Source of the DNA: Flavobacteriaceae bacterium
Lineage (GTDB): Bacteria > Bacteroidota > Bacteroidia > Flavobacteriales > Flavobacteriaceae
Direction of reading: 5' to 3'
NCBI GenBank assembly: GCA_016780345.1
Contig: JADHLZ010000003.1
Location: 1 to 64,000, forward strand
Length of the DNA: 64,000 nucleotides
Positions 1 to 8,995 of this stretch are shown piece by piece. The notes beneath the pieces are model-generated. The model did not search any database. It saw only the letters and a list, made by a program, of their open reading frames with translations, and was not told where the DNA came from. Position 1 is the first letter of the stretch. Each line of letters starts with the position of its first letter. The position numbers were made by a program, and so were the translations under genes.

Positions 1-231
1 GCTATGGTTTCAAAGCCAAAAGTTCTACTAGCTGATGAACCAACAGGGGCTTTAGATTCTAAAACATCCAAAGAGGTTATGGCTTTGATTCAACAAATCA
101 ATAAATCTGGAAAAACAGTTCTTATTGTAACTCATGAAGAAGACATTGCAAAAATGTGCTCTAGAATAGTTAGGTTAAAAGATGGAGTGATCATGGAGGA
201 TAAAAAAAATAAAATGATAAGTGCAATTTAA
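1..231 (+). CDS. ABC transporter ATP-binding protein, C-terminal end (LolD/MacB type), cut by window start
   Basis: Only the last 76 or so residues are present; the reading frame is already open at base 1, so the Met at base 4 is internal. The fragment carries the Walker B stretch VLLADEPTGALD with its D-loop, followed by the H-loop LIVTHE, the order seen at the end of LolD/MacB-type ATPases. It would hydrolyse ATP at the inner membrane face to drive the two permeases that follow. The stop codon overlaps the next gene's ATG by one base (TAATG), so the genes are probably translationally coupled. The substrate cannot be told from sequence. Confidence 0.93.
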   Translation, partial: AMVSKPKVLLADEPTGALDSKTSKEVMALIQQINKSGKTVLIVTHEEDIAKMCSRIVRLKDGVIMEDKKNKMISAI

Positions 232-1463
232 TGTTTAGTAGAGACCGCTGGTTAGAAATATTCGAAACAATTAAAAAGAACAAGCTTAGAACTTTTCTTT
301 CAGGTTTTACAGTGGCTTTAGGGATTCTAATCTTTGTAGTTCTTTTTGGTTTTGGAAACGGACTAAGAAATACTTTTGATAAATTCTTTAAAGATGATGC
401 AATAAACACAATATGGCTAAATCCATCAAGAACTTCTAAACCTTACATGGGTTATGAAGCTAATCGAAGAATTGAGTTTGATAATGATGATATGGAGGAT
501 ATTCAGAAAAGATTTGATTTTTATATTGAAGGAATGACCCCAAGAATTTCTTTTAGCGGAAATGTAGGCTACAAACTAGAATCAAATAATTATTCTGTAA
601 GAGGAGTAGGCCCTTCTCATCAAAAAAATGAGATGACCATCATTATGAAAGGTAGATTTTTAAACGGATTAGATATTGAAAATAAAGAAAGAAATGTAGT
701 AATTGGTAGACTTGTCGAGCAAGATCTATTCAAAGGTGAAGATGGTATCGGAAAATTTATAAGCGGTGGCGGAAGGTCATGGAAAGTAGTTGGGGTCTTT
801 CAAGATGACGGAGGTGATAGAGAAGAACGAATAATTTATGCTCCATACACAACCGTTCAGTCCATTAGAAAAAGTACTGACAAAGTAGATCAAATTATAA
901 TTTCTTATAAACCTGAAATTGGCTATGTTGGAGCGGTAGCTTTTGAAAAGCAGTTAAAAAAATACATGAAGCAAAAAAAGTTTATTGATCCTAAAGATCC
1001 AAGAGGGATTTTTATAAGAAGTGCTTCAAACGACATGAAAGAAAACGATCAATTTGCTTCAGTTCTTCAATATATTATTTCGTTTGTTGGTATTGGAACT
1101 CTTCTTGCAGGGATTATTGGAATTTCTAATATTATGGTTTTTGTAGTTAAAGAAAGAACCAAAGAACTTGGTATCAGAAAAGCTATAGGTGCTACACCAA
1201 AATCTATAGTAGGTATGATACTTCATGAATCAATTTTTATAACAACAATTTCTGGATATTTCGGATTATTGTTTGGTGTTGGATTATTAAATTTTATTGG
1301 AGATAAATTAGAAGAAGAATACTATATTACAGATCCTAGTATTGATATTTCCACAGGAATTGCTGCTACGATTGTATTAATCATTTTTGGAGCATTTGCT
1401 GGATATTTACCAGCAAAAAGAGCTGCTCAAATTAAACCTATTGAAGCTTTAAGAGACGAATAA
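231..1463 (+). CDS. ABC transporter permease, MacB/FtsX family (first of two)
   Basis: 410 aa. One membrane segment near residues 20-45 is followed by a periplasmic MacB-type domain to about residue 260, then three C-terminal membrane segments. The FtsX-family cytoplasmic signature is clear (ERTKELGIRKAIGATP, after the second membrane segment), and the protein ends with the typical PAKRAAQIKPIEALRDE. MacB-type permeases do not form a channel; they couple ATP use to push substrate from the periplasm into a TolC duct. It lies between the ATPase and a second similar permease, so the transporter is probably a heterodimer. Substrate unknown: peptides, antibiotics or lipids are all possible. Confidence 0.93.
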   Translation: MFSRDRWLEIFETIKKNKLRTFLSGFTVALGILIFVVLFGFGNGLRNTFDKFFKDDAINTIWLNPSRTSKPYMGYEANRRIEFDNDDMEDIQKRFDFYIEGMTPRISFSGNVGYKLESNNYSVRGVGPSHQKNEMTIIMKGRFLNGLDIENKERNVVIGRLVEQDLFKGEDGIGKFISGGGRSWKVVGVFQDDGGDREERIIYAPYTTVQSIRKSTDKVDQIIISYKPEIGYVGAVAFEKQLKKYMKQKKFIDPKDPRGIFIRSASNDMKENDQFASVLQYIISFVGIGTLLAGIIGISNIMVFVVKERTKELGIRKAIGATPKSIVGMILHESIFITTISGYFGLLFGVGLLNFIGDKLEEEYYITDPSIDISTGIAATIVLIIFGAFAGYLPAKRAAQIKPIEALRDE

Positions 1464-1464
1464 T

Positions 1465-2730
1465 ATGAAAAAAATATTTGATAATGATACGTGGCAAGAA
1501 ATATTTGGTTCTATTAAAAAAAATAGAACAAGAACCATAATAACTATGATAGGAGTTTTATGGGGAATCTTTATCTACATAACGCTTGCAGGATCTTCAA
1601 AAGGTCTTGACAATGGATTTGAGAGAGCATTTCAGTCTATCGCTTCAAATAGTATATTTATTTGGGCTCAGTACACAAGCCTTCCATATGCCGGGTACAA
1701 AGCCGAAAGAGGAATTCAACTTAAATTAAGTGATGTAGATGTTATTAAGAAAAAAGTAAAAGACATCAAGTTTATCGCTCCAAGAAATGTTGCAGGAGTT
1801 TTTGGCTCAGCAGGAGGAAATATTGTAAGAGGAAATAAAACAGGTACCTATGCTATTTATGGAGAGTTTCCTGAATACATTAAGATTGCAACATCAAAAA
1901 TTTACGATGGTGGAAGATTTATAAACGAATCAGATATCAAGTATGAACGAAAAGTTTGTATTATTGGAGAGAGAACACAACAAGAATTATTTGAGGAGGA
2001 CGAAAACCCAATAGGAAAATTTATTAGTATAAATAAGATGAACTTTAAAGTAGTGGGAGTTCACAAATTTGTGCAAGGAGGAGGTTTTGGTGATGATGGT
2101 GATATTTACATTCCTTTTGCAACTTTTAAGAAAATTTTTAATACAGGAGAAAATGTTAATTTTTTCATGATAGCAGCCAAAGACAACGTAGATGGAGTAA
2201 GAGTTGAAAAGGAAATCAAAGCTACTTTAAAAGAAATACACAAAATACATCCTGATGACGAAAGAGCAATCTCAGGATTTAATTTAGGAGAAGTTTTTAA
2301 AAAAACAATGAATTTTGCCAATGGATTAACCTTTTTATCCTTGATTGTAGGTATAACTACAATTTTAGCTGGAGTAATAGGCATTGGAAATATACTGCTA
2401 ATATCAGTTAAAGAGAGAACTAAAGAAATTGGAATAAGACGTGCTCTTGGCGCAACTCCGTCAGAAGTAAGAGCTCAAATAATATTGGAATCCGTTTTTT
2501 TAACAACTTTTGCTGGAATAATAGGAATTGTACTGGGATCATTTGTTTTATATGGTATTAATGCCGCTACAATTGATGTGACAGACTTTCCGTATACTAA
2601 TCCAACTGTACCAATTCCTTATGTTTTAGGTGCGCTCGCATTTATGATAATACTTGGAACACTAATAGGAATCATTCCTGCTCAAAGAGCAGTAAGTATA
2701 AAACCAATAGACGCTTTAAGAGAAGAATAA
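1465..2730 (+). CDS. ABC transporter permease, MacB/FtsX family (second of two)
   Basis: 421 aa, same architecture as the preceding gene: one N-terminal membrane segment (about 20-45), a MacB-like periplasmic domain, three C-terminal membrane segments, and the FtsX signature ERTKEIGIRRALGATP. It ends with PAQRAVSIKPIDALREE, nearly the same tail as its neighbour, so the two look like an old tandem duplication. It starts one base after the upstream stop. The likely role is the second half of a heterodimeric permease working with the upstream ATPase and the downstream adaptor and outer-membrane channel. Confidence 0.93.
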   Translation: MKKIFDNDTWQEIFGSIKKNRTRTIITMIGVLWGIFIYITLAGSSKGLDNGFERAFQSIASNSIFIWAQYTSLPYAGYKAERGIQLKLSDVDVIKKKVKDIKFIAPRNVAGVFGSAGGNIVRGNKTGTYAIYGEFPEYIKIATSKIYDGGRFINESDIKYERKVCIIGERTQQELFEEDENPIGKFISINKMNFKVVGVHKFVQGGGFGDDGDIYIPFATFKKIFNTGENVNFFMIAAKDNVDGVRVEKEIKATLKEIHKIHPDDERAISGFNLGEVFKKTMNFANGLTFLSLIVGITTILAGVIGIGNILLISVKERTKEIGIRRALGATPSEVRAQIILESVFLTTFAGIIGIVLGSFVLYGINAATIDVTDFPYTNPTVPIPYVLGALAFMIILGTLIGIIPAQRAVSIKPIDALREE

Positions 2731-2749
2731 TTAAAAACAATAAATAACA

Positions 2750-3877
2750 ATGAAATATTTAAAATACGTAGGACTATTTGCCTTAGGCTTTGGAATATTA
2801 TTTTCAATTGCATTTTTCGTAAAATCAAATAGTAGATCTGCAATTCAGTATGAAACTCAAACTTTAATCACCGCTACAATTGAAGATAAAATAGTAGCTA
2901 CGGGAAAAGTTTTACCAGAAGACGAAGTAAATGTTGTACCTCAAATTGCTGGAATAATACAGGAGCTTTATGTGGAAGAGGGTGATGAGGTTTCTACGGG
3001 TGATTTAATTGCAAAAATTAAAGTTGTTCCAAACGAACAAACTTTAAATAGTGCCGAGGGAAGAGTGAAAAGTGCTCAGATTGTAATGAACAATTCTAAA
3101 ATTGAATTTGAAAGAAATAAAATTCTTTATGAAAAAGAAATTATTTCTGAACAAGATTTCAATTCGGCAACTTTGAGATACAATCAGGACATGCAAAATT
3201 TATCTAATGCAAAAAGCGATTTACAGATTATTAAATTAGGGTCTTCTGGAGGTTCAACTATAACTAATACAAATGTTAGGGCAACTGTTTCTGGAACCAT
3301 ATTGGAAATTCCTGTCGAAGAAGGAGATCAAGTTATTCAAGCAAATACATTTAATGCAGGAACCATAATAGCTACCATCGCAGATCTTAATAAAATGATT
3401 TTTGAAGGTCAAGTTGACGAGGGTGAAGTTGGAAAACTTTCTCTGAATATGCCATTAATAGTAACACTTGGTGCTATTGAGGGTAAAGAATACGATGCAA
3501 AACTTAGATTAATTGCACCTAAAGGAACAGAAGTAGCAGGAGCAATACAATTTAAAATTGAGGGAGAAGTTTATTTAGATGATGAATATGTAGTTAGAGC
3601 TGGATACAGTGCTAATGCATCAATTGTAGCTGAAAAGAAAGTAGATGTTTTAGCCATAAGCGAAGCGCTTTTACAATATGATAGTAAAACTAAAAAACCT
3701 TATGTTGAAATTGAAACTTCTTCTCAAAAGTTTGAAAGAAGAGACGTTAAACTAGGAATTTCAGATGGAGTTAATGCGGAACTTTTAAGTGGGGTATCTA
3801 AAACAGACAAAATTAAAGTTTGGAATAGAACTGAACCTGATAAAAGAGGTGATGTAGACAGTGAAGATGCTGGATAA
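2750..3877 (+). CDS. HlyD/MacA-type periplasmic adaptor (membrane fusion protein)
   Basis: 375 aa. One N-terminal membrane anchor (about residues 4-25) is followed by a split biotinyl-lipoyl domain (GKVLPEDEVNVVPQIAGIIQELYVEEGDEV and, after the hairpin, VRATVSGTILEIPVEEGDQV). Between them lies an alpha-helical hairpin rich in Glu, Lys and Asn (about 75-150), then beta-barrel and membrane-proximal domains. Adaptors of this family bridge an inner-membrane pump to a TolC channel. The position between the MacB-type permeases and a TolC gene fits exactly. No lipobox is visible, so it is probably anchored by its uncleaved helix. Confidence 0.92.
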   Translation: MKYLKYVGLFALGFGILFSIAFFVKSNSRSAIQYETQTLITATIEDKIVATGKVLPEDEVNVVPQIAGIIQELYVEEGDEVSTGDLIAKIKVVPNEQTLNSAEGRVKSAQIVMNNSKIEFERNKILYEKEIISEQDFNSATLRYNQDMQNLSNAKSDLQIIKLGSSGGSTITNTNVRATVSGTILEIPVEEGDQVIQANTFNAGTIIATIADLNKMIFEGQVDEGEVGKLSLNMPLIVTLGAIEGKEYDAKLRLIAPKGTEVAGAIQFKIEGEVYLDDEYVVRAGYSANASIVAEKKVDVLAISEALLQYDSKTKKPYVEIETSSQKFERRDVKLGISDGVNAELLSGVSKTDKIKVWNRTEPDKRGDVDSEDAG

Positions 3878-3901
3878 GATAATTAAAGCAATAAAAGAAT
3901 T

Positions 3902-5320
3902 ATGAAAAAAATTATATTAACATTTTTAACACTATTGCTTTCGGGTTCCCAATATGCACAAGAGCCCTGGACATTAGAAGCATGTGTCGAAAGAGCCCTG
4001 GAAATGAATATTTCTATTAAGCAATCTCAACTTGATTATGTCAATTCTGAAATAGAAAAGAAGGGGGCTATTGGGAATTTTTTGCCAAATGTAAACGTTG
4101 GAGGAAATCATTCTTGGAATGTAGGATTAAATCAGAATATTACAACTGGTTTACTTGAAAATGTTACAACACAGTTCTCCTCAATGAATTTAAATCTAAA
4201 TGTAGACCTTTATAACGGATTACAAAATGTCAAAAGACTTCACAGAGCAAATTTATCTTTATTAGCTAGTCAATATCAGCTTGAAGACATGGCTGAAAAT
4301 GTTGCTCTTCTTGTTGCAAATTCTTATTTGCAAGTTCTATTTAGTAAAGAAGCATTGGCTGCTCAAAAATTACAATTAGAAATTACCAAAAGAGAATTAG
4401 ATAGAACTAAAAAGTTGATAAGTTCTGGTGTAATTCCAAAGGGAGATGTTTATGAGGTTGAGGCAAACTTAGCTTCTCAAGAAAAAAGTGTTGTGGATGC
4501 ACAGAATGCGTATTATCTTTCAAAAATTGCACTTGCGCAACTTATTTTGATTGATGATTATGAAAACTTTAAAATTGCTAATGAAAAATACGATATCCCA
4601 GTTTCAGATATTTTATCTAAAACACCAACTGAGATTTTCAGTTATGCTGTAGAAAACAAAAAAGATATAAAACTTATTGAAACTAATGTTGAAATAGCTA
4701 AAAAGGATTTAGAAATTTCTAAAGCTTTGTCAATGCCAAGATTATCTGCTTTTTATTCTTATAGTTCAAGAATAAGTTATAGTGATAGAATTGTTCCGAC
4801 AGGTGAGTATGGGTTAAATACGATTGGAGTTGTAGAAAGTACTAATGAAAAAGTTGTTGCTCCTTATCCAATATATAAAACAGAAAAACCGTTATCTTTT
4901 TCAGATCAGTTTGATTTAAATAAGGGTCAAAATTTTGGACTTAGTTTGTCAATACCAATTCTAAATAGTTTTAGCACAAGAAACAATATTGATAGATCTA
5001 AAATTAATATTTTAAGAAGCGTTAACTCTCTTGAACAAAAAAAATTAGATTTAGAAAACACAGTTAATCAGTCTTATAATGATGCAAAAGGTGCTATTAA
5101 AGCATATCAAGCATCCCTAAAGTTATTAGCAGCAAGAAAACAAGCTTTTGAGTATGCCTCTGATAAATTTGAAATAGGAACGATGAACTCATTTGATTTC
5201 TCTCAAGCTAAACAGCGATATGAACTCGCTCAGTTTGAATTAATTAGGACAAAGTATGATTATATTTTTAAACTCAAAGTATTAGAATTTTATTTTGGAG
5301 CTCCAATTACGGTTAATTAA
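3902..5320 (+). CDS. TolC-family outer membrane efflux channel
   Basis: 472 aa with a signal peptide (MKKIILTFLTLLLSGSQYAQ, likely cleaved after AQ). The mature start PWTLEACVERALEMNISIKQSQ is the usual opening of TolC-family proteins in Bacteroidota. The two long internally repeated helical halves (about 130-230 and 345-450) are the OEP domains that trimerise into the periplasmic tunnel and outer-membrane barrel. It completes the ATPase-permease-permease-adaptor-channel export machine. Its TAA stop is directly followed by the ATG of tsaB (TAAATG), so the unrelated tsaB gene may ride on the same transcript. Confidence 0.93.
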   Translation: MKKIILTFLTLLLSGSQYAQEPWTLEACVERALEMNISIKQSQLDYVNSEIEKKGAIGNFLPNVNVGGNHSWNVGLNQNITTGLLENVTTQFSSMNLNLNVDLYNGLQNVKRLHRANLSLLASQYQLEDMAENVALLVANSYLQVLFSKEALAAQKLQLEITKRELDRTKKLISSGVIPKGDVYEVEANLASQEKSVVDAQNAYYLSKIALAQLILIDDYENFKIANEKYDIPVSDILSKTPTEIFSYAVENKKDIKLIETNVEIAKKDLEISKALSMPRLSAFYSYSSRISYSDRIVPTGEYGLNTIGVVESTNEKVVAPYPIYKTEKPLSFSDQFDLNKGQNFGLSLSIPILNSFSTRNNIDRSKINILRSVNSLEQKKLDLENTVNQSYNDAKGAIKAYQASLKLLAARKQAFEYASDKFEIGTMNSFDFSQAKQRYELAQFELIRTKYDYIFKLKVLEFYFGAPITVN

Positions 5321-5998
5321 ATGTGTCATATTCTAAACATAGAAACTTCTTCAACTAATTGTTCTGTTTCGTTATCAAAAAATGGAAAGTTAACATCTAT
5401 AATGGAAGAAAATGACGAAAAATATTCTCATTCAACTAAATTACACCTGTTTATAAAGGATGTCCTTGAGGAGTCGAATATCAATGTAAATGAACTTTCA
5501 GCCGTTTCAGTTAGTAAAGGTCCTGGATCTTATACTGGTCTTAGAATTGGAGTAGCAGCTGCCAAGGGGTTGTGCTTTTCTTTAGATATTCCACTGATTT
5601 CTATTTCAACTCTTTTAATTTTAGCCAAACAAGTAAAAGTTGATAGTGGTTATATACTACCAGTATTAGATTCCAGAAGAAATGAAGTTTACAGTGCTGT
5701 ATATGATCATAAATTTAATTTGATTGAGAATGATTCACCCGTAACACTTAAAAAAGATTCATTTAAAAAATATTTAAAAAATAACAGGGTAAATTTAGTT
5801 GGTAGTGGACAGAATAAATGTAAGGATATTATCAGTGATAGTAAAAATTTAATTTTTTTTGATTCAAATACCTATCCTTCTTCAAATGAGATGTCTCTAC
5901 TGTCTTTTCAGAAATATCAAAATGCAGATTTTGAAAACCTTGCATATTTCGAACCTGCTTATTTAAAGAATTTTATATTAGATAGTCTTAACCATTAA
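5321..5998 (+). CDS. tsaB: tRNA threonylcarbamoyladenosine biosynthesis protein TsaB
   Basis: 225 aa. The N-terminus ILNIETSSTNCSVSL and the motif SKGPGSYTGLRIGVAAAKGLC are diagnostic of TsaB (YeaZ). TsaB is an ASKHA-fold scaffold that binds TsaD and TsaE to build the t6A modification at position 37 of ANN-decoding tRNAs. Length is normal for the family. It abuts the TolC gene with no spacer and overlaps the convergent nfu-like gene by 11 bases at its end. The partners tsaC, tsaD and tsaE are not in the window. Confidence 0.95.
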   Translation: MCHILNIETSSTNCSVSLSKNGKLTSIMEENDEKYSHSTKLHLFIKDVLEESNINVNELSAVSVSKGPGSYTGLRIGVAAAKGLCFSLDIPLISISTLLILAKQVKVDSGYILPVLDSRRNEVYSAVYDHKFNLIENDSPVTLKKDSFKKYLKNNRVNLVGSGQNKCKDIISDSKNLIFFDSNTYPSSNEMSLLSFQKYQNADFENLAYFEPAYLKNFILDSLNH

Positions 5999-6869
5999 TA
6001 GCATTAACTTCAGATATTTTTCCAGGTAACATATCTTTTAACATTGTTTCAATTCCACTTTTTAATGTAATTGTTGAAGAAGGACAGCCACTACACGCAC
6101 CTTGTAGAATTACATTTACTTTTTTTGTTTCAGTCTCATAAGATTCGAATAGAATATTTCCACCATCAGAAGCAACTGCAGGCTTTATGTTCTCATCAAT
6201 AATTTTTATGATTTCTTTTGAAACATCATCAATAGGAGTATCAGTTTTAACTTTTGAAGCTTTTTTAATATTTTCCTCAAATACAATAGTATTTTTATCC
6301 TGAATGAACGACCTAATAAACTCTCTTACATCCATCACATTTTCTTCCCACTTGAATCCAGGTTTTTGAATAATTGAAACAAAATTAAAGTCAAAAAAAA
6401 CTTCCTTTACAAATTCAAACCCAAATAATGATTTTGCTAATGGAGATTCATATGAATCTTCAAGTGATTTAAACTCATAAATATCACTAACAATTCTTTT
6501 ATTTACCACAAACTTCATGGCATTTGGGTTAGGAGTGCTTTCAGCATAAACAGTCACTGGAGATGTTTTTTTAATTTGATTTTTACTTACAACTCCTCCC
6601 TTATTTAGAAAATCTTGTAGTTGAGAGCATAATTCTTCTTGAACATCTGCCCAATCTAAAATATTAAGTTTTTCTATATATATTGAATATTTGTTTAGAG
6701 TAACTTTTTTTATAAATGGTAAATAAAAAATTTGTTGAATTAAGGGGAAATCGTTAGTTTCTTCAATCTTATGAAATTCAATTCTTTTTTCTGAAAGAAA
6801 GTTATTAGAATAAAACTCAAGCTCTTCTTCCCGGCTAGTTTCTTTATACTTAATAATATGGTTATTCAT
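5988..6869 (-). CDS. NifU/Nfu family Fe-S cluster carrier with tandem Nfu-N domains
   Basis: 293 aa. The C-terminal 75 residues are a NifU C-terminal domain with the cluster-binding CxxC (QGACSGCPSSTITLKSGIE). The middle (about 105-195) is an Nfu-N scaffold domain beginning ESTPNPNAMKFVVNK and with SPLAKSLFGFEFVKEVF. The first 100 residues look like a second, decayed Nfu-N copy lacking the TPNPN motif. The protein should carry 4Fe-4S clusters from the assembly scaffold to apo-enzymes in the cytoplasm. Its start overlaps the end of murI by 8 bases, and its end overlaps tsaB on the other strand. Confidence 0.9.
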   Translation of the reverse strand: MNNHIIKYKETSREEELEFYSNNFLSEKRIEFHKIEETNDFPLIQQIFYLPFIKKVTLNKYSIYIEKLNILDWADVQEELCSQLQDFLNKGGVVSKNQIKKTSPVTVYAESTPNPNAMKFVVNKRIVSDIYEFKSLEDSYESPLAKSLFGFEFVKEVFFDFNFVSIIQKPGFKWEENVMDVREFIRSFIQDKNTIVFEENIKKASKVKTDTPIDDVSKEIIKIIDENIKPAVASDGGNILFESYETETKKVNVILQGACSGCPSSTITLKSGIETMLKDMLPGKISEVNAING

Positions 6870-7641
6870 AATCTATATAATTTATAGTGTATTTATATTC
6901 TAATAATTTTTCTAATGTTTTTGTAGAAGAATTACAATAGAACTCAAATTTAGATCTTTTCAATTCGTTTAGTAAATTATTTTCTTTTAAAATTTTTTTA
7001 GTTTGTTTTGCTACGGCCTCACCACTTTCAAGAATTTTAACTGAACCTGGCAATATTTTTTTAATACTTTCTTTTATTAAAGGATAGTGGGTACAACCTA
7101 AAACTAAATGATCAATATTGTATTTAATCATTGGTTTAATATACTTATTTAAAAGTTTTTGTAACTCATTTCCATTTGTAATACCATTTTCTATTAATTC
7201 AACTAAACCATCTCCGTTTTTTTCAATAATATTTATATTGTCGCAATATTGGTTTGATGTTGTATTAAATAGTTGACTTGATAGAGTCCCTTTCGTTGCA
7301 AGAACACCAATTGAACCTGTTTTAGTATTTAATGCAGCTGGTTTTATTGCTGGTTCAACTCCGATAAAGTTTATGTCATAAAGATTTCTTAAATATGAAA
7401 TACTATTGGTTGTAGCAGTATTACACGCAACAATAATTAATTTACAATTTTTACTCAATAACCATTCTGTATTTTTTTTGCATATATTATTAATTTGTTC
7501 TTTAGATTTTTTTCCATAAGGGGAATTAAAATTATCAGACAGATAAATTACGTTTTCATTAGGCAATAATTTTTTAATTGAATTTAAAATTGTAATTCCT
7601 CCCACACCCGAGTCAAAAATGCCTATAGGTTGATTTTGCAT
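6862..7641 (-). CDS. murI: Glutamate racemase
   Basis: 259 aa, normal length. It begins PIGIFDSGVGGITILNSIKKLLP, the family's substrate and catalytic-acid loop. It carries both catalytic cysteines in their standard contexts, VACNTATT (about residue 73) and VLGCTHYPLI (about residue 182). It interconverts L- and D-glutamate in the cytoplasm to feed peptidoglycan synthesis. It lies downstream of the two OmpH genes, as is common in Flavobacteriia, but a strong bidirectional terminator separates it from them, so it may have its own promoter in the short gap. Confidence 0.96.
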   Translation of the reverse strand: MQNQPIGIFDSGVGGITILNSIKKLLPNENVIYLSDNFNSPYGKKSKEQINNICKKNTEWLLSKNCKLIIVACNTATTNSISYLRNLYDINFIGVEPAIKPAALNTKTGSIGVLATKGTLSSQLFNTTSNQYCDNINIIEKNGDGLVELIENGITNGNELQKLLNKYIKPMIKYNIDHLVLGCTHYPLIKESIKKILPGSVKILESGEAVAKQTKKILKENNLLNELKRSKFEFYCNSSTKTLEKLLEYKYTINYIDYE

Positions 7642-7655
7642 GATTTAAAAATAAA

Positions 7656-7685
7656 AAAAACTACCTAGGGTATTAGGTAGTTTTT
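7656..7685. terminator. Bidirectional intrinsic terminator between ompH and murI
   Basis: A 12-bp perfect stem, AAAAACTACCTA paired with TAGGTAGTTTTT, around a 6-base loop. It has an A-run before and a T-run after, so it can end transcription in either direction. It lies in the 65-base gap between the upstream ompH gene and murI on the minus strand. Confidence 0.75.
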
Positions 7686-7706
7686 ATAAATTTCTTTATG
7701 AGTTCT

Positions 7707-8213
7707 TTAGAATCCTAATTCTTTTTTTACATCTTCCATCAGGTCTTTTCCATCTGCAAGAATTAAACTTCCCCCTTGAGTTCCGTCAATAACATAATCA
7801 AAACCTTGAGCTCTTGCTACTTTCTGAATAGCAGCTCTAGCTTTTTCAATTAAAGGTCTTAACAAATCAGCTTGCTTTTTTTGAATATCTTGTGATGCGG
7901 TTTGCTGATACTGTTGAATATTTTGTTCCATACCAGCTAATTCTTTTTGACGAGCTTGATTAGTAACTTCAGTTTGATTTTGCGCGTCAGCTGAATAAGT
8001 TTGCAACTTAGTTTGATATTCTTTCATTGAAGCATCAATTTCAGTTGAATAAGTTTTTTGAAGTTTTTCAAGTTGAGCTTGAGCTTCTTTAACTTCAGGC
8101 ATTTCACTAATTAGTGTTTGACTATCAATGTGTGCAATTTTACTTTGAGCTGTAATTGTAAATGAAACAAACATTAGTAAAATCGCAGCTGTTAATTTCT
8201 TAAAAATTTTCAT
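7707..8213 (-). CDS. OmpH/Skp family periplasmic chaperone (first copy)
   Basis: 168 aa with a clear signal peptide (MKIFKKLTAAILLMFVSFTITAQ). The mature protein starts SKIAHIDSQTLISEMPEVKEAQAQLEKL, the OmpH signature, followed by a long helical coiled coil (about 40-120) rich in Gln, Ala and Lys, and the C-terminal body FDYVIDGTQGGSLI. Skp trimers hold unfolded outer-membrane proteins as they cross the periplasm and deliver them to BamA. It is the second of two consecutive ompH genes downstream of bamA, and a terminator follows it. Confidence 0.93.
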   Translation of the reverse strand: MKIFKKLTAAILLMFVSFTITAQSKIAHIDSQTLISEMPEVKEAQAQLEKLQKTYSTEIDASMKEYQTKLQTYSADAQNQTEVTNQARQKELAGMEQNIQQYQQTASQDIQKKQADLLRPLIEKARAAIQKVARAQGFDYVIDGTQGGSLILADGKDLMEDVKKELGF

Positions 8214-8232
8214 TTTTTTAATTTTTTAATGG

Positions 8233-8964
8233 TTACTTTTTTCTTTTTAATTTTAAAAGACTATCTCTTTTTTTTAAATAAATCTCTTTTTTTTCTTCTC
8301 TTTGTTTTAAAATTAATTCTCTTCTTGATTTTAATTCTTCAGCTTTTTGTGTTTTTTTTTCTTCAAGAAGTTTCTTTCTTTCTTCTAATTGGGGATTTAA
8401 ACTGTCTTCATTAAATTCAATGTTTAACTTTTCTAATTTATCCTCTCGTAGAATACTTTTTAAAACTAGGTCGCTAATATCGTATTTTTTTTCGGAATAA
8501 AGCACAATTGCGTCAGCAGATTGATCAAAAATTTTATCGAATTTTTTTTGTTTTGCTATACTCTGAACAACATTTAAAACCTGATCTTGTATTGGCTTTA
8601 TTAATAAAAGCTCTTGTGCTATCCAATCTCCATTAATACCAAACCTTTTCTCTTTATAATCAATAAGTTTTTTTTCTTCAAAATCAATTTCAGACTCTCT
8701 ATCTTCAATTAATTCTTTAGTCATTAGAGGACGTTCAATTTCTAGACTGTCTTTTAGATTTTCAATATATTTATTTTGAATCTCAATCTCATTTTTCCAC
8801 TCACTAATCTTTTCTTCCAATTGTTTGCTGGCAGCAGTATAATCTTCTATTTTAGACAAAATGTAATTCATGTCAATTATCCCAATTCGTTCACTTTTTT
8901 GAGTATAAGAATTATTGAAAAAAAATAGAGTTAGAATAATTAAAAATATTTTTAAGAGATTCAT
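8233..8964 (-). CDS. OmpH/Skp family periplasmic chaperone (second, longer copy with charged tail)
   Basis: 243 aa with an N-terminal signal peptide ending near NSYTQ. The OmpH core (ERIGIIDMNYILSKIEDYTAASKQLEEKI, coiled coil to about 110, then FDKIFDQSADAIVLYSEKKYDISD) is followed by about 60 extra residues made almost only of Lys, Glu, Arg and Leu, ending LKLKRKK. This extension is absent from the first copy and from E. coli Skp and is predicted to be one long charged helix. The gene sits 31 bases after bamA and 19 bases before the first ompH copy, so the three are probably co-transcribed. Confidence 0.9.
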   Translation of the reverse strand: MNLLKIFLIILTLFFFNNSYTQKSERIGIIDMNYILSKIEDYTAASKQLEEKISEWKNEIEIQNKYIENLKDSLEIERPLMTKELIEDRESEIDFEEKKLIDYKEKRFGINGDWIAQELLLIKPIQDQVLNVVQSIAKQKKFDKIFDQSADAIVLYSEKKYDISDLVLKSILREDKLEKLNIEFNEDSLNPQLEERKKLLEEKKTQKAEELKSRRELILKQREEKKEIYLKKRDSLLKLKRKK

Positions 8965-8995
8965 TTAACTAAATATTAAGTTAAATATAAGTATT

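Noticed and set aside
8229-8414. 61-aa very hydrophobic plus-strand ORF
   Set aside because: It is the antisense of the Lys/Glu-rich tail of the second ompH gene, which reads as Leu/Phe-rich on the other strand.
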